From Streptomyces reniochalinae (GTDB lineage Bacteria; Actinomycetota; Actinomycetes; Streptomycetales; Streptomycetaceae): 64,000 nucleotides of DNA. The stretch lies in NCBI RefSeq assembly GCF_003323735.1, contig NZ_QOIM01000042.1, positions 1 through 64,000 on the forward strand, in the 5' to 3' direction. The notes beneath the pieces are model-generated. The model ran no database searches. It was not told where the DNA came from and saw only the letters and a list, made by a program, of their open reading frames with translations. This document shows, one piece after another, positions 50,204 through 58,051 of this stretch. The position numbers were made by a program, and so were the translations under genes. Each line of letters opens with the position of its first letter. The first letter of the stretch is position 1.

Positions 50204-51244
50204 ATGACGCACTCAGCCGGCCACCGCCGCCGCACCCGCCGTACGACCACTCTGCTCACGGGCGCCGCTGCCGCCGCCCTCGTCGCGTCAGGCGGCTTCC
50301 TGCTCGCCGGCAACGCGACGGCGGGCGAGGAGGCAGCGGCCGCGCCCGACGCGGCCGGTACGCCCTTCGCGCCGTACGTCGACACCTCGCTCCAGCCCTC
50401 CTACGACCTGCTGGAGAGCGCGGAGAAGACCGGCGTCAAGGAGTACAACCTGGCCTTCGTCACCAGCGGCGGCGGCCAGTGCGTCCCTCAGTGGGGCGGC
50501 TCCCAGGAGCTGGAGGACAACCCCGTCGCCCAGCAGATAGCCGATCTGCGGGCGAAGGGCGGCGACGTCCGCGTCTCCTTCGGCGGCGCCAACGGCTCCG
50601 AGCTCGCTACGGCGTGCGATTCGCCGGACGCGCTCGCCGCGGCGTACGGCAAGGTCGTCGACACCTTCGATCTGAAGAAGATCGACCTGGACATCGAGGG
50701 CGCGGCGCTGCCCGACACCGAGGCCAACGAGCGGCGCGCCAAGGCCGTCGCCGCGCTCCAGGAGAGCCACCAGGATCTGGACGTCTCCTACACCCTGCCG
50801 GTGATGCCCGAGGGGCTGACGGAGCCCGGCGTGGCCCTGCTGAAGAACGCCGAGGCCAACGGGGTGCGGGTGTCGGCCGTCAACATCATGGCCATGGACT
50901 ACGGGCCCTCCTACGACGGTGACATGGGCGAGTACGCCACCCAGGCGGCGACGGCCACGCACAAGCAGGTCGCCGAGGCGCTCGGTCTGGGCGAGGCGGA
51001 GGCGTGGAAGGCGCTGGCCATCACCCCGATGATCGGCGTCAACGACGTCAACGTGGAGGTGTTCGAGCCCGAGGACGCCAAGGAGGTCAGCGCGTTCGCG
51101 AAGGAGAAGGGCATGGGCTGGGTCTCGATGTGGTCCGGTACCCGCGACAAGCCCTGCCCCGGCGGCCCCAAGGACCAGGCTGACCCCACCTGCTCCAGCA
51201 TCGAGCAGCAGCCCTACGACTTCACCGAGGCGTTCGCGGGCTGA
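50204..51244 (+). CDS. secreted GH18 (chitinase-like) protein
   Basis: Predicted exported chitin- or peptidoglycan-sugar hydrolase. The 346-residue protein has a signal of about 40 residues with a twin-Arg-like R-R-R-T-R-R-T-T-T-L and a catalytic GH18 domain with the S-F-G-G-A strand and the D-x-D-x-E motif (Asp161, Asp163, Glu165 in K-K-I-D-L-D-I-E), so activity looks intact. M-A-M-D-Y near residue 230 is also conserved. There is no carbohydrate-binding module. Divergent from the chaplin gene and upstream of a LacI-type regulator. Confidence 0.88.
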   Translation: MTHSAGHRRRTRRTTTLLTGAAAAALVASGGFLLAGNATAGEEAAAAPDAAGTPFAPYVDTSLQPSYDLLESAEKTGVKEYNLAFVTSGGGQCVPQWGGSQELEDNPVAQQIADLRAKGGDVRVSFGGANGSELATACDSPDALAAAYGKVVDTFDLKKIDLDIEGAALPDTEANERRAKAVAALQESHQDLDVSYTLPVMPEGLTEPGVALLKNAEANGVRVSAVNIMAMDYGPSYDGDMGEYATQAATATHKQVAEALGLGEAEAWKALAITPMIGVNDVNVEVFEPEDAKEVSAFAKEKGMGWVSMWSGTRDKPCPGGPKDQADPTCSSIEQQPYDFTEAFAG

Positions 51245-51370
51245 CCCCACGGCAGCCCCTGTCCGGCCGGACCCGCGTCACGGCCCCCGTCCAGGGCCCG
51301 TACCCGGCGCACCGGCCCGCCCGGCGGGGCGCGACGGCCCCACCCCCCACCCGTCGCGCCCCGCCGCGCC

Positions 51371-51406
51371 GTCGAAGGGGCCCGCGCACGCGCGGGCCCC
51401 TTCGAC
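51371..51406 (+). terminator. terminator after GH18 gene
   Basis: GTCGAAGGGGCCCGCG and its perfect 16-bp complement around a CACG loop, about 130 bp after the GH18 stop and before the LacI-type gene. Confidence 0.8.
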
Positions 51407-51476
51407 GGCCGTTGTAGTTGAATGAGCTCCCTCGCCCCGGCCTCGCCAGGTCCGGGGCCGGCGCGGGGAGGGGACC

Positions 51477-52556
51477 ATGGCAGCAGCGCGCGGCGGACGA
51501 CCCGGCAGGCCCGCACCGCCCCGGCCGACTCTGGAGGAGGTCGCACGCCGTGCGGGGGTGGGACGCGGCACCGTCTCCCGGGTGGTCAACGGCTCGCCTC
51601 GCGTCAGCGACCGCACCCGCGCCCTCGTCGAGGAGGCCGTCGCCGAACTGGGGTATGTGCCCAACCGGGTGGCCCGCGCGCTGGCGGCGGGCAGCGCGGA
51701 CGCCATAGCGCTGGTCGTCCCCGAGGCCGGGTCCAGGTTCTTCACCGAGCCGTACTTCTCCGACATCGTCCGCGCGGTCGGTACGGAGCTCGCCCGCGCC
51801 GACATGCAGCTGCTCCTCACCCTGCTGGACTCCCAGAAGGAGCGGGACCGCTTCGCGCAGTACGCGATGGCGCACCGGATCGACGGGGTGCTGCTCGTCT
51901 CCGTGCACGCCGACCACACGCTGCCCGACCTGCTCACCCGCGCCGGTATCCCCACCGTGCTCGGCGGCAGGCGCCGCGCCGCCGAACCGGTGCCCTACGT
52001 CGACTGCGACAACACAGGCGGGGCTCGCGCCGCCGTCGCACATCTGCTCGACCGGGGACGCCGCACCGTCGCCACCATCACGGGACCCGGCAGCGTCCAC
52101 GCCGCGCGCTGCCGTACGGAGGGCTACCGCGCGGCGCTGCGCGCGGCCCACCGCCCGCTGGACGAACGCCTCGTGGCGGGCGGGGACTTCACCGAGGAGG
52201 GCGGTGGCCGCGCCATGCGCCTGCTGCTGGAGCGCGCCCCCGCGCTCGACGCCGTCTTCTGCGCCTCCGACGTGATGGCCGCGGGCGCCCGGCACGCGCT
52301 GCGGGAAGCGGGCAGGTCGGTACCGGACGACGTCGCCCTCGTGGGCTTCGACGACTCGGTCGTCTCCCGCCACATGGATCCGCCGCTGACCACGGTGCGG
52401 CAGCCCCTGCCCGTCATGGGCCGGGAGATGGCCCGCCTCCTGCTGGACCTCCTCGGCAGGGGAACGCCTGGCGCCCCCGTCGCGCACACCACGGGGGAGG
52501 GCGACCGCCGCCACCGCGTCCTGCCCACCGAACTGGTCACCCGCGCCTCCTCCTGA
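51477..52556 (+). CDS. LacI-family regulator, CebR-like
   Basis: Predicted sugar-responsive repressor. The 359-residue protein has an N-terminal LacI-type HTH (T-L-E-E-V-A-R-R-A-G-V-G-R-G-T-V-S-R-V-V-N-G-S-P-R-V, hinge L-G-Y-V-P-N-R-V-A-R-A-L) and a periplasmic-binding-like effector domain (V-V-P-E-A-G-S-R-F-F-T-E-P-Y-F-S-D). The latter stretch resembles my memory of CebR, the cellobiose regulator; however, no cebEFG or bglC is beside it here. A GGGGAGGGG site precedes the ATG. Confidence 0.85.
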   Translation: MAAARGGRPGRPAPPRPTLEEVARRAGVGRGTVSRVVNGSPRVSDRTRALVEEAVAELGYVPNRVARALAAGSADAIALVVPEAGSRFFTEPYFSDIVRAVGTELARADMQLLLTLLDSQKERDRFAQYAMAHRIDGVLLVSVHADHTLPDLLTRAGIPTVLGGRRRAAEPVPYVDCDNTGGARAAVAHLLDRGRRTVATITGPGSVHAARCRTEGYRAALRAAHRPLDERLVAGGDFTEEGGGRAMRLLLERAPALDAVFCASDVMAAGARHALREAGRSVPDDVALVGFDDSVVSRHMDPPLTTVRQPLPVMGREMARLLLDLLGRGTPGAPVAHTTGEGDRRHRVLPTELVTRASS

Positions 52557-52748
52557 CGGCAGGCCGGCCCCTCCTCGGGCCCCTCCGCGGTGCGCGGTCC
52601 CGGCCGAAGGCCGTTGCCTCACAGGTACGGCTCGTACGACGACCGGCGGTGACCGGGCTCCCGGCGGACCGCGCCCGGCCACGGACGGGGCGGATGCTTC
52701 GGCCGTGTGGTGCAGGCGCCGCCGCGGGCTCCGCCGCCTCGCGGACCT

Positions 52749-53228
52749 TCAGCGCGCCGCGCGCAGCGCGCGGTCGGGGCGGCAGACGTCGCACACCCGC
52801 GCGTCCTCGCCGTCGGCCAGCAGTTCCACCGCCTCCCGTGCGGTGATCCGCCGGGTGAGCCACCCGTCCCTGGCCTGCCAGCAGTCGCGGCGGTGCACGC
52901 ACCACCACGGCCCCTCCTGGCCGACACCGCGTACGCGGACCGCCACCCACTGGCGGCCGGTCACCGCGCCGGCCGTCGGCAGCGCCGCGTAGCTCTCGCC
53001 GGGGAGAGGGGTGATGCTCTCGGCCGCGACGACGATGGCGGTCGGCGCGCTGCCCGGCTCGACGCGTCCGTCGGGGTGCTGGTAGCGGCTGGGCAGGATC
53101 GCCTCGCACTCGTACCACCAGTGCCCGTCGGGGGTGCGGGAGCGGCCGGTGACGATGACGTCCAGTTCCTGTCCGTCGGGCATCCGGGCCCGCGCCCACG
53201 GCCCTGCCCTGTCACTCCACTCACTCAC
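52749..53228 (-). CDS. hypothetical protein with C-terminal Cys motif
   Basis: 159 residues, not assigned. It shows an N-terminal region W-S-D-R-A-G-P-W-A-R-A-R-M-P-D-G-Q-E-L-D-V-I-V-T-G-R-S, W-W-Y-E-C-E-A, then W-W-C-V-H-R-R-D-C-W and a final C-D-V-C, a set of cysteines and one His that could bind a metal. Start GTG 53228 gives the longest conserved-looking N-terminus, but no clear ribosome site is seen. Its location near adpA and orn suggests it is chromosomal core. Confidence 0.6.
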   Translation of the reverse strand: MSEWSDRAGPWARARMPDGQELDVIVTGRSRTPDGHWWYECEAILPSRYQHPDGRVEPGSAPTAIVVAAESITPLPGESYAALPTAGAVTGRQWVAVRVRGVGQEGPWWCVHRRDCWQARDGWLTRRITAREAVELLADGEDARVCDVCRPDRALRAAR

Positions 53229-53363
53229 GTACCGAATATTAGTTCGAATATGGAGGGCTGCGCCGTCCGGGTTCAATCCGCGACGACGTTTTCGTGTTGT
53301 ACCAAAAAGTGACACTTCGGCAGCCATCGTGGTGCTTCGTCCAACCAACCCTTGGAGGTTCCC

Positions 53364-53585
53364 ATGCGTATGCGTACGCTCGCGCGCTCCGTCGCCGTCG
53401 GCTTCGCCGTTCTCGGCCTGGCCGGTGCGGGCGCGGGTTCCGCTGCCGCCTGGCCGAAGGGGCACCAGCACAACTCGGTGCACGAGTCGGTCAGCAAGGA
53501 GTGGAAGAAGATCCACGTCTCCGACGACGACCACATCATGAGCGACTCGGTCGTCTTCGTCTTCGGCCCGATGCAGAACGACTGA
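53364..53585 (+). CDS. small secreted protein
   Basis: 73 residues with a typical signal peptide (R-M-R-T-L-A-R-S-V-A-V-G-F-A-V-L-G-L-A-G-A-G, cleaved near A-A-A) and a short charged, His/Ser-rich mature part of about 40 residues. Start 53364 is chosen because GGAGG at 53354-53358 precedes it. No function is recognised. A strong terminator follows, so it is probably a single-gene transcript. Confidence 0.7.
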   Translation: MRMRTLARSVAVGFAVLGLAGAGAGSAAAWPKGHQHNSVHESVSKEWKKIHVSDDDHIMSDSVVFVFGPMQND

Positions 53586-53633
53586 GCCGAGCGACCCGTA
53601 ACGGCAGACACTCAAGCTCTGCCCGCCCGTCAG

Positions 53634-53680
53634 CACCGCGTTCCCGTCTCCCGGCAGGGAGTCCGGGAACGCGGTGTTTT
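53634..53680 (+). terminator. rho-independent terminator
   Basis: CACCGCGTTCCCG pairs with CGGGAACGCGGTG (13 bp) with an inner CTCCC/GGGAG stem, followed by TTTT. It follows the small secreted protein gene. Confidence 0.88.
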
Positions 53681-53730
53681 CCGTACCCGGGTGGGACCCG
53701 TAGGACCCGTGAACGGTCGCACGGCACGAA

Positions 53731-53773
53731 CGAGCGAGGCCCCCACCGGACTTGCCGGTGAGGGCCTCGCTCG
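53731..53773 (-). terminator. terminator after tRNA-His
   Basis: CGAGCGAGGCCC and its complement (12 bp) with an internal CCACCGG-CCGGTG stem, just downstream of tRNA-His on the minus strand. Confidence 0.8.
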
Positions 53774-53778
53774 AAGAG

Positions 53779-53852
53779 GGTGATCGACGGGACTTGAACC
53801 CGCGACATCCTGGACCACAACCAGGTGCTCTACCAACTGAGCTACGACCACC
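53779..53852 (-). tRNA. tRNA-His (anticodon GTG)
   Basis: On the minus strand: acceptor GTGGTCG with CGATCAC preceded by the extra G(-1) opposite C73 that identifies tRNA-His, D arm GCTC-GAGC, anticodon stem CCTGG-CCAGG with loop TTGTGGT, and T arm GCGGG-TTCAAGT-CCCGT. CCA is not encoded. Confidence 0.96.
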
Positions 53853-53984
53853 ACGTCCGGTGCGGGGAGAAGACCTTCCCTGACCGGCCGCTACGAGTGT
53901 ACAGGGTTCGGGCGTGTGCTCGCGCACGGGTTTCCGGGCGGGGCCGGGACAGGCCCTCCGCCGGTCGGTGCGGCGTCAGGACCG

Positions 53985-54590
53985 TCAGTGCGCCGGGGGC
54001 AGCACGTGCTGGGCGGCGATCTTCTTCGCCGTCTCCGAGTCGGGCCCCGGGTGCGGGACGAACACGGCCTCGCGGTAGTACCGCAGCTCGGCGATCGACT
54101 CGCGGATGTCGGCCAGCGCCCGGTGGTTGCCGTTCTTCTCCGGGCTGTTGTAGTAGGCCCGGGGATACCAGCGGCGGGCCAGCTCCTTGACCGAGGAGAC
54201 GTCCACGATGCGGTAGTGCAGGTGGCTCTCCAGGGCCGGCATGTCCCTGGCGAGGAAGCCGCGGTCGGTGCCGACGGTGTTCCCGCACAGCGGCGCCTTC
54301 CCGGCGTCCGGAACCCACTCGCGCAGATACGCCAGCACCTGGGCCTCCGCGTCGGCCAGCGTCGTACCGCCGTCCAGCTCGGCGAGCAGACCGGAGGTGG
54401 TGTGCATCTGGCGCACCACCTCCGGCATCGCCTCCAGGGCTGAGGCGGGCGGGCGGATCACGATGTCCACGCCGTCCCCGAGTACGTTCAGCTCCGAGTC
54501 GGTCACCAGCGCGGCCACCTCGATGAGCGCGTCATCGGACAGCGAGAGGCCGGTCATCTCGCAGTCGATCCACACCATGCGATCGTTCAT
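53985..54590 (-). CDS. orn: oligoribonuclease
   Basis: Predicted 3'-5' exonuclease that degrades very short RNAs and, in relatives, pGpG from cyclic di-GMP. The 201-residue protein has the DEDDh exonuclease motifs: W-I-D-C-E-M-T-G (Asp9, Glu11), G-T-D-R-G-F-L-A-R-D, and H-R-A-L-A-D-I-R-E-S-I-A-E-L. Start 54590 is the ATG giving M-N-D-R-M-V-W-I-D. It ends about 130 bp before tRNA-His. The presence of orn directly before adpA matches the gene order I recall in S. coelicolor. Confidence 0.93.
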   Translation of the reverse strand: MNDRMVWIDCEMTGLSLSDDALIEVAALVTDSELNVLGDGVDIVIRPPASALEAMPEVVRQMHTTSGLLAELDGGTTLADAEAQVLAYLREWVPDAGKAPLCGNTVGTDRGFLARDMPALESHLHYRIVDVSSVKELARRWYPRAYYNSPEKNGNHRALADIRESIAELRYYREAVFVPHPGPDSETAKKIAAQHVLPPAH

Positions 54591-54618
54591 GCGCTTCACA
54601 CTACGTGACCCGTCCCGC

Positions 54619-56112
54619 TCAGCCCGCCCCGCGGCCACGCTGGCCCGGGACCCGCGGGGCGAACGCGTCCGAGTCGGGTTTGCCCTGTTCTGAGCGGCCT
54701 TCCCGTACGCTCCGGTACTCGCGCACCCCCTGACGCCCGCCGTGTGCGGCGGCCGGGCCGTTCGCGGGGGCACCCGCCTGTCCGTGCCCGGCAGCGGCCC
54801 CCGGCTCGCCGCCCGGCTCCTGAGCGCTCCCGTACCCGTGCCCCTGACCGGCCGGCGGGTGTCCCGGCTGTACGGCGTGACCCGGCTGCCCGCCCGGGTA
54901 CCCCGCGCCGGCGTGGACGGGGCCCGGCCCGTATCCCGGCACGTACCCGCCGCCCTGACCGCCGGGGCTCTGACCGCCGGGGCTGTGGCCGCCGGGGCCC
55001 GGCTGCGGCTGGTGCGGCAGGCGCGCTCCGCCCTCCGTGCCGTCCCCGCCGAGCAGGGGAGCGTCGTCGCCCTGCTCCCCGTCCACCTGCCGTGCCCGGT
55101 AGGCGGCCCGGTAGGCGGCGGGGGAGGCGCCGAGCTGGCGGCGGAAGTGGCCGCGCAGCGCGACGGGGGAGCGGAAGCCGCAGCGTCCCGCCACCTCGTC
55201 CACCGAGTAGTCCGACGTCTCCAGCAGCCGCTGCGCCTGGAGCACGCGCTGGGTGATCAGCCACTGCAGTGGAGCGCTCCCAGTAAGAGACCGGAAGCGT
55301 CGGTCGAAGGTGCGGCGGCTCATGTACGCGCGCGCGGCGAGGGTCTCCACGTCGAACTGCTCGTGGAGGTGTTCCAGCGCCCAGGCGACGACCTCGGCCA
55401 GCGGGTCGGCGCCGATCTCCTCTGGTAAGGAGCGGTCCAGGTGGCGGGGGTGGCCGCCGGTCTCCTGGCCGTTGCCGCGGCGGGGCGGGATGACCAGCCG
55501 CCGCGCGAGTGCCCCGGCCGCCTCGGCGCCGTGGTCGGTGCGCACCACGTGCAGGCACAGGTCTATGCCCGCCGCCGTGCCGGCGGAGGTGAGGATGTCG
55601 CCGTCGTCCACGAACAGTTCGCGCGGGTCGACGTGGACGGCCGGATAGCGCTTGGCCAGCGTCGGCGCGTACATCCAGTGCGTGGTGGCGGGGCGGCCGT
55701 CGAGCAGGCCCGCGGCGGCGAGGACGAACGCGCCCGTGCACAGCCCGATGATCCGGGCCCCCTCCTCGTGCGCGCGGCGCAGCGCCTCCAGGGCTGCCGG
55801 GGGTGGTGGCTGGGTGATGGAGCGCCAGGCGGGCACGACGACCGTGCCGGCGCGGGAGATCGCCTCGAGGCCGAACGGCGCGCTCAACTGGAGCCCGCCG
55901 GTGGTGCGCAGCGGTCCGTCCTCGCCCGAGCAGACCAGCAGCCGGTAGCGCGGAACTCCCGCGTCCTGGCGGTCGATTCCGAAGACGGAGAGCGGGATGG
56001 AACTCTCGAAGATGGGACCACCGCTGAAGAGCAACACCGCCACGATCTCGCGCCGGCGGCGCGCGGCCAGCTTGCGGGTCTCAACTGGGCCGTTCGTGGA
56101 GTCCTGGCTCAT
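54619..56112 (-). CDS. adpA: AdpA, central developmental regulator (DJ-1/PfpI plus AraC domains)
   Basis: Global activator of morphological development and secondary metabolism (BldH in S. coelicolor). The 497-residue protein has a DJ-1/PfpI-like N-terminal dimerisation domain (about 22-205, V-A-V-L-L-F-S-G-G-P-I-F-E-S-S-I-P), an AraC-type HTH (about 240-345, with R-R-T-F-D-R-R-F-R and G-F-R-S-P-V-A-L-R-G-H-F-R-R-Q), and a long Gly/Pro/Gln-rich tail after 350. Codon 229 (55426-55428) in D-R-S-L-P-E-E is TTA, the hallmark bldA-dependent leucine codon that lies between the domains. Start 56112 follows GAGGGGGGC. The next gene upstream is 1.1 kb away. Confidence 0.96.
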   Translation of the reverse strand: MSQDSTNGPVETRKLAARRRREIVAVLLFSGGPIFESSIPLSVFGIDRQDAGVPRYRLLVCSGEDGPLRTTGGLQLSAPFGLEAISRAGTVVVPAWRSITQPPPPAALEALRRAHEEGARIIGLCTGAFVLAAAGLLDGRPATTHWMYAPTLAKRYPAVHVDPRELFVDDGDILTSAGTAAGIDLCLHVVRTDHGAEAAGALARRLVIPPRRGNGQETGGHPRHLDRSLPEEIGADPLAEVVAWALEHLHEQFDVETLAARAYMSRRTFDRRFRSLTGSAPLQWLITQRVLQAQRLLETSDYSVDEVAGRCGFRSPVALRGHFRRQLGASPAAYRAAYRARQVDGEQGDDAPLLGGDGTEGGARLPHQPQPGPGGHSPGGQSPGGQGGGYVPGYGPGPVHAGAGYPGGQPGHAVQPGHPPAGQGHGYGSAQEPGGEPGAAAGHGQAGAPANGPAAAHGGRQGVREYRSVREGRSEQGKPDSDAFAPRVPGQRGRGAG

Positions 56113-57190
56113 TGGAACTAAGCCCCCCTCAATCGTTGTGTTCCTCTCGGTCCATACACATCTCCCCCGCTCTCCCCCGCAGCGAAAGCCAAGATCGAAT
56201 CTACTGCGTCGGACGAGGTGGGCGGTGCAAGTTCGGCATCCGGCGCTATGTCGACAAGGCAACTTGGCGTGAAGCATTCGATCACGAAGCGTTTCACTCA
56301 AAGGCGTTGCAGGGAAGTACGCATGCCCTCTCTGCCCCGTCAACGTAGGGTGCACACCCGCGCGGCGCTCCTTTCGTCCCTGGTGACAGGGGGTCGGGGG
56401 AGTGGTACGGGAAGGGATGAGGCGTGCTCCCAAGTTGGCCGAAAAACGAGGGGGGTCACACGTACGATCCAGTCACTCCCGGGGCGCACGCCATGGGTGG
56501 CCAGAGGCGTGGGAGGCGCATGCTGCGCCTGGTCATCCCCGGTCCGGCGGAGGGCCGAACGGCGCGTGACATCTGGTTACTCAGTGTGCGCCGGTGTGCG
56601 CCCCGAGCGATCGTCTCGCGCCATCGCATCGACCCGCTGCCGGGCCGGCGGCGACCGGCGGCCGCCGGTGGCCGACCGCTACTCGGCCGGTGCCCGACCG
56701 GGGCCGGCCTGGCGGTGCCGGTCGCGGTGCGGGTGCGCGTACCCGGTGTGCCGGGGTGCCGCGCCGGCGTGACCGGGCCGCCGCGCAAGGTGACCGGACC
56801 GCCGCGCAAGGTGGGCGGGTCCCCGGTGCAAGGTGGCGGGGGCCCGGTGCAAGGTGGGCGGGGCCCGCCCGGTGCGGTGCGGTGGCCTCCGCGGGCCCCG
56901 GCGGGCCCCGCCCGTGTCAAGGAGGCGCGTAAGGGGCGTAACGCGGCATTGCGCTGAGGGCCGCGCTCAGGCATGCTCCGGGGTCAACCGCCCCGGCGGC
57001 CGCCTTCTCTTGCCTGTGCAAGGGGGGAGTGCCGCCGTACCCTTTGGGTAAGGGAATTGGGAAGACGATTCCCGGTCTTCCCCGGTCTTCGTCCCCTTCG
57101 TCGAGCCGGCCGTGAGGCCCCGAGCAGAACGAGAAAGCGCAAGCCGTCCGTCGTCCCTCTGTACACAGGACTCATTCGCCGAGACAACTC
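56113..57190. promoter_or_regulatory. long adpA upstream region
   Basis: 1,078 bp between the divergent adpA and universal stress protein genes. Open frames here do not look coding. adpA genes of other Streptomyces have long, multi-site control regions bound by several regulators. In this one a 21-nt tandem repeat lies at 56770-56866. Confidence 0.6.
56770..56866. repeat. 21-nt tandem repeat in the adpA-usp gap
   Basis: Units of 21-22 nt beginning at 56770, 56791, 56812, 56834 and 56855 (last partial). The first two share TGACCGG(G/A)CCGCCGCGCAAGG and the next two end in GGTGCAAGG. All units share a final GCAAGG motif. No open frame uses it as coding repeat. Confidence 0.65.
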
Positions 57191-57712
57191 ATGGCAGGAC
57201 ACGAGATCCCTGACCCAGCGGACCGCAGGCAGATCGCCGACTCCACGGCGGTCCCCGAAGCGGCGGGCGAGCCACGCCACTCCTGCGATCCGGCCTTCCA
57301 GCACGGCGTCGTCGTCGGTTTCGACGGCTCGGTCTCCAGCGAGCGGGCGCTCGCCTACGCCATCGGCATGGCCCGGCGTACCGTCTCGGGGCTCATCATC
57401 GTGCACGTCGCCAACCGGCTGCCGACCACGGTGTGGGCGGGCTGCGAGCCGCCCGTCTTCGTCGACGTCCCCGACCACCGCACCGAGGTCCTCGGGCTCG
57501 AACTCGCCTGCGCCGAGCACCTGTCCGAGGTGCCGTGGATCCTGGTGGAGCGCGGCGGCGACATCTGCCACGAACTGGAGGAGGTCGGCAGCGAGTACGC
57601 GGCCGACGCCATCGTGGTCGGCTCCACGCACGGCCTGGTGGGGCGGATGTTCGGCTCGGTGGCGGGCCGCCTCGCGCGCCGCGCCCAGCGCCCGGTCGTG
57701 GTCGTGCCCTGA
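57191..57712 (+). CDS. universal stress protein family protein
   Basis: The 173-residue protein has a polar N-terminal 35 residues and one USP domain, with V-V-G-F-D-G-S at its start and the nucleotide-binding V-G-S-T-H-G-L-V-G-R-M-F-G-S-V-A-G-R pattern at the end, so ATP binding is plausible. Function in stress or dormancy is inferred. It starts at an ATG 1.1 kb from adpA and converges on glmS across a strong hairpin. Confidence 0.87.
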   Translation: MAGHEIPDPADRRQIADSTAVPEAAGEPRHSCDPAFQHGVVVGFDGSVSSERALAYAIGMARRTVSGLIIVHVANRLPTTVWAGCEPPVFVDVPDHRTEVLGLELACAEHLSEVPWILVERGGDICHELEEVGSEYAADAIVVGSTHGLVGRMFGSVAGRLARRAQRPVVVVP

Positions 57713-58003
57713 TCCGGCCGGGGAGCCGAGGTGCCGAGCGCGCGGGGAGTGCCGCGGCCTGTGCCTCCGTGTGCGGTCGGGCGTGCGATCCGGTGTGTGA
57801 TCCTCCAACTCCGGTGTGTTCACCGGCGGTTGATTCCGTGGGGATCGATAAATCTACTCGCCCGTAGAGGTGCGTTGTGCGCTTGTGAGGGGCATACAGA
57901 CAGCACGTGGGCGCCCCGGACCGAGGGCGTGCCGCCGACCGGGAGTGACGGTCCCGCGCGGCGGCCCACCTGCCGGCGTAATGGGCGACGCCGGCACAGG
58001 GGA
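57713..58003. other. intergenic stretch after the universal stress gene
   Basis: About 290 bp before the glmS terminator. Nothing recognisable apart from G/C-rich, low-complexity sequence. Confidence 0.4.
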
Positions 58004-58045
58004 GGCGGAATCCCGCGCGGTTGGTGGCCCGCGCGGGATTCCGCC
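58004..58045. terminator. terminator after glmS
   Basis: GGCGGAATCCCGCGCGG and its complement form a perfect 17-bp stem with an 8-base loop (TTGGTGGC), 6 bp after the glmS stop codon. Confidence 0.85.
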
Positions 58046-58051
58046 CATCCG

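Noticed and set aside
55269..55282. CebR-box-like sequence (GTGGAGCGCTCCCA) inside adpA
   Set aside because: Two mismatches to TGGGAGCGCTCCCA, inside coding sequence of a conserved protein region, so a chance match is likely.
56770..56866. Tandem repeats as a CRISPR array
   Set aside because: The units are directly adjacent without spacers and diverge from each other; no cas genes are in the window.
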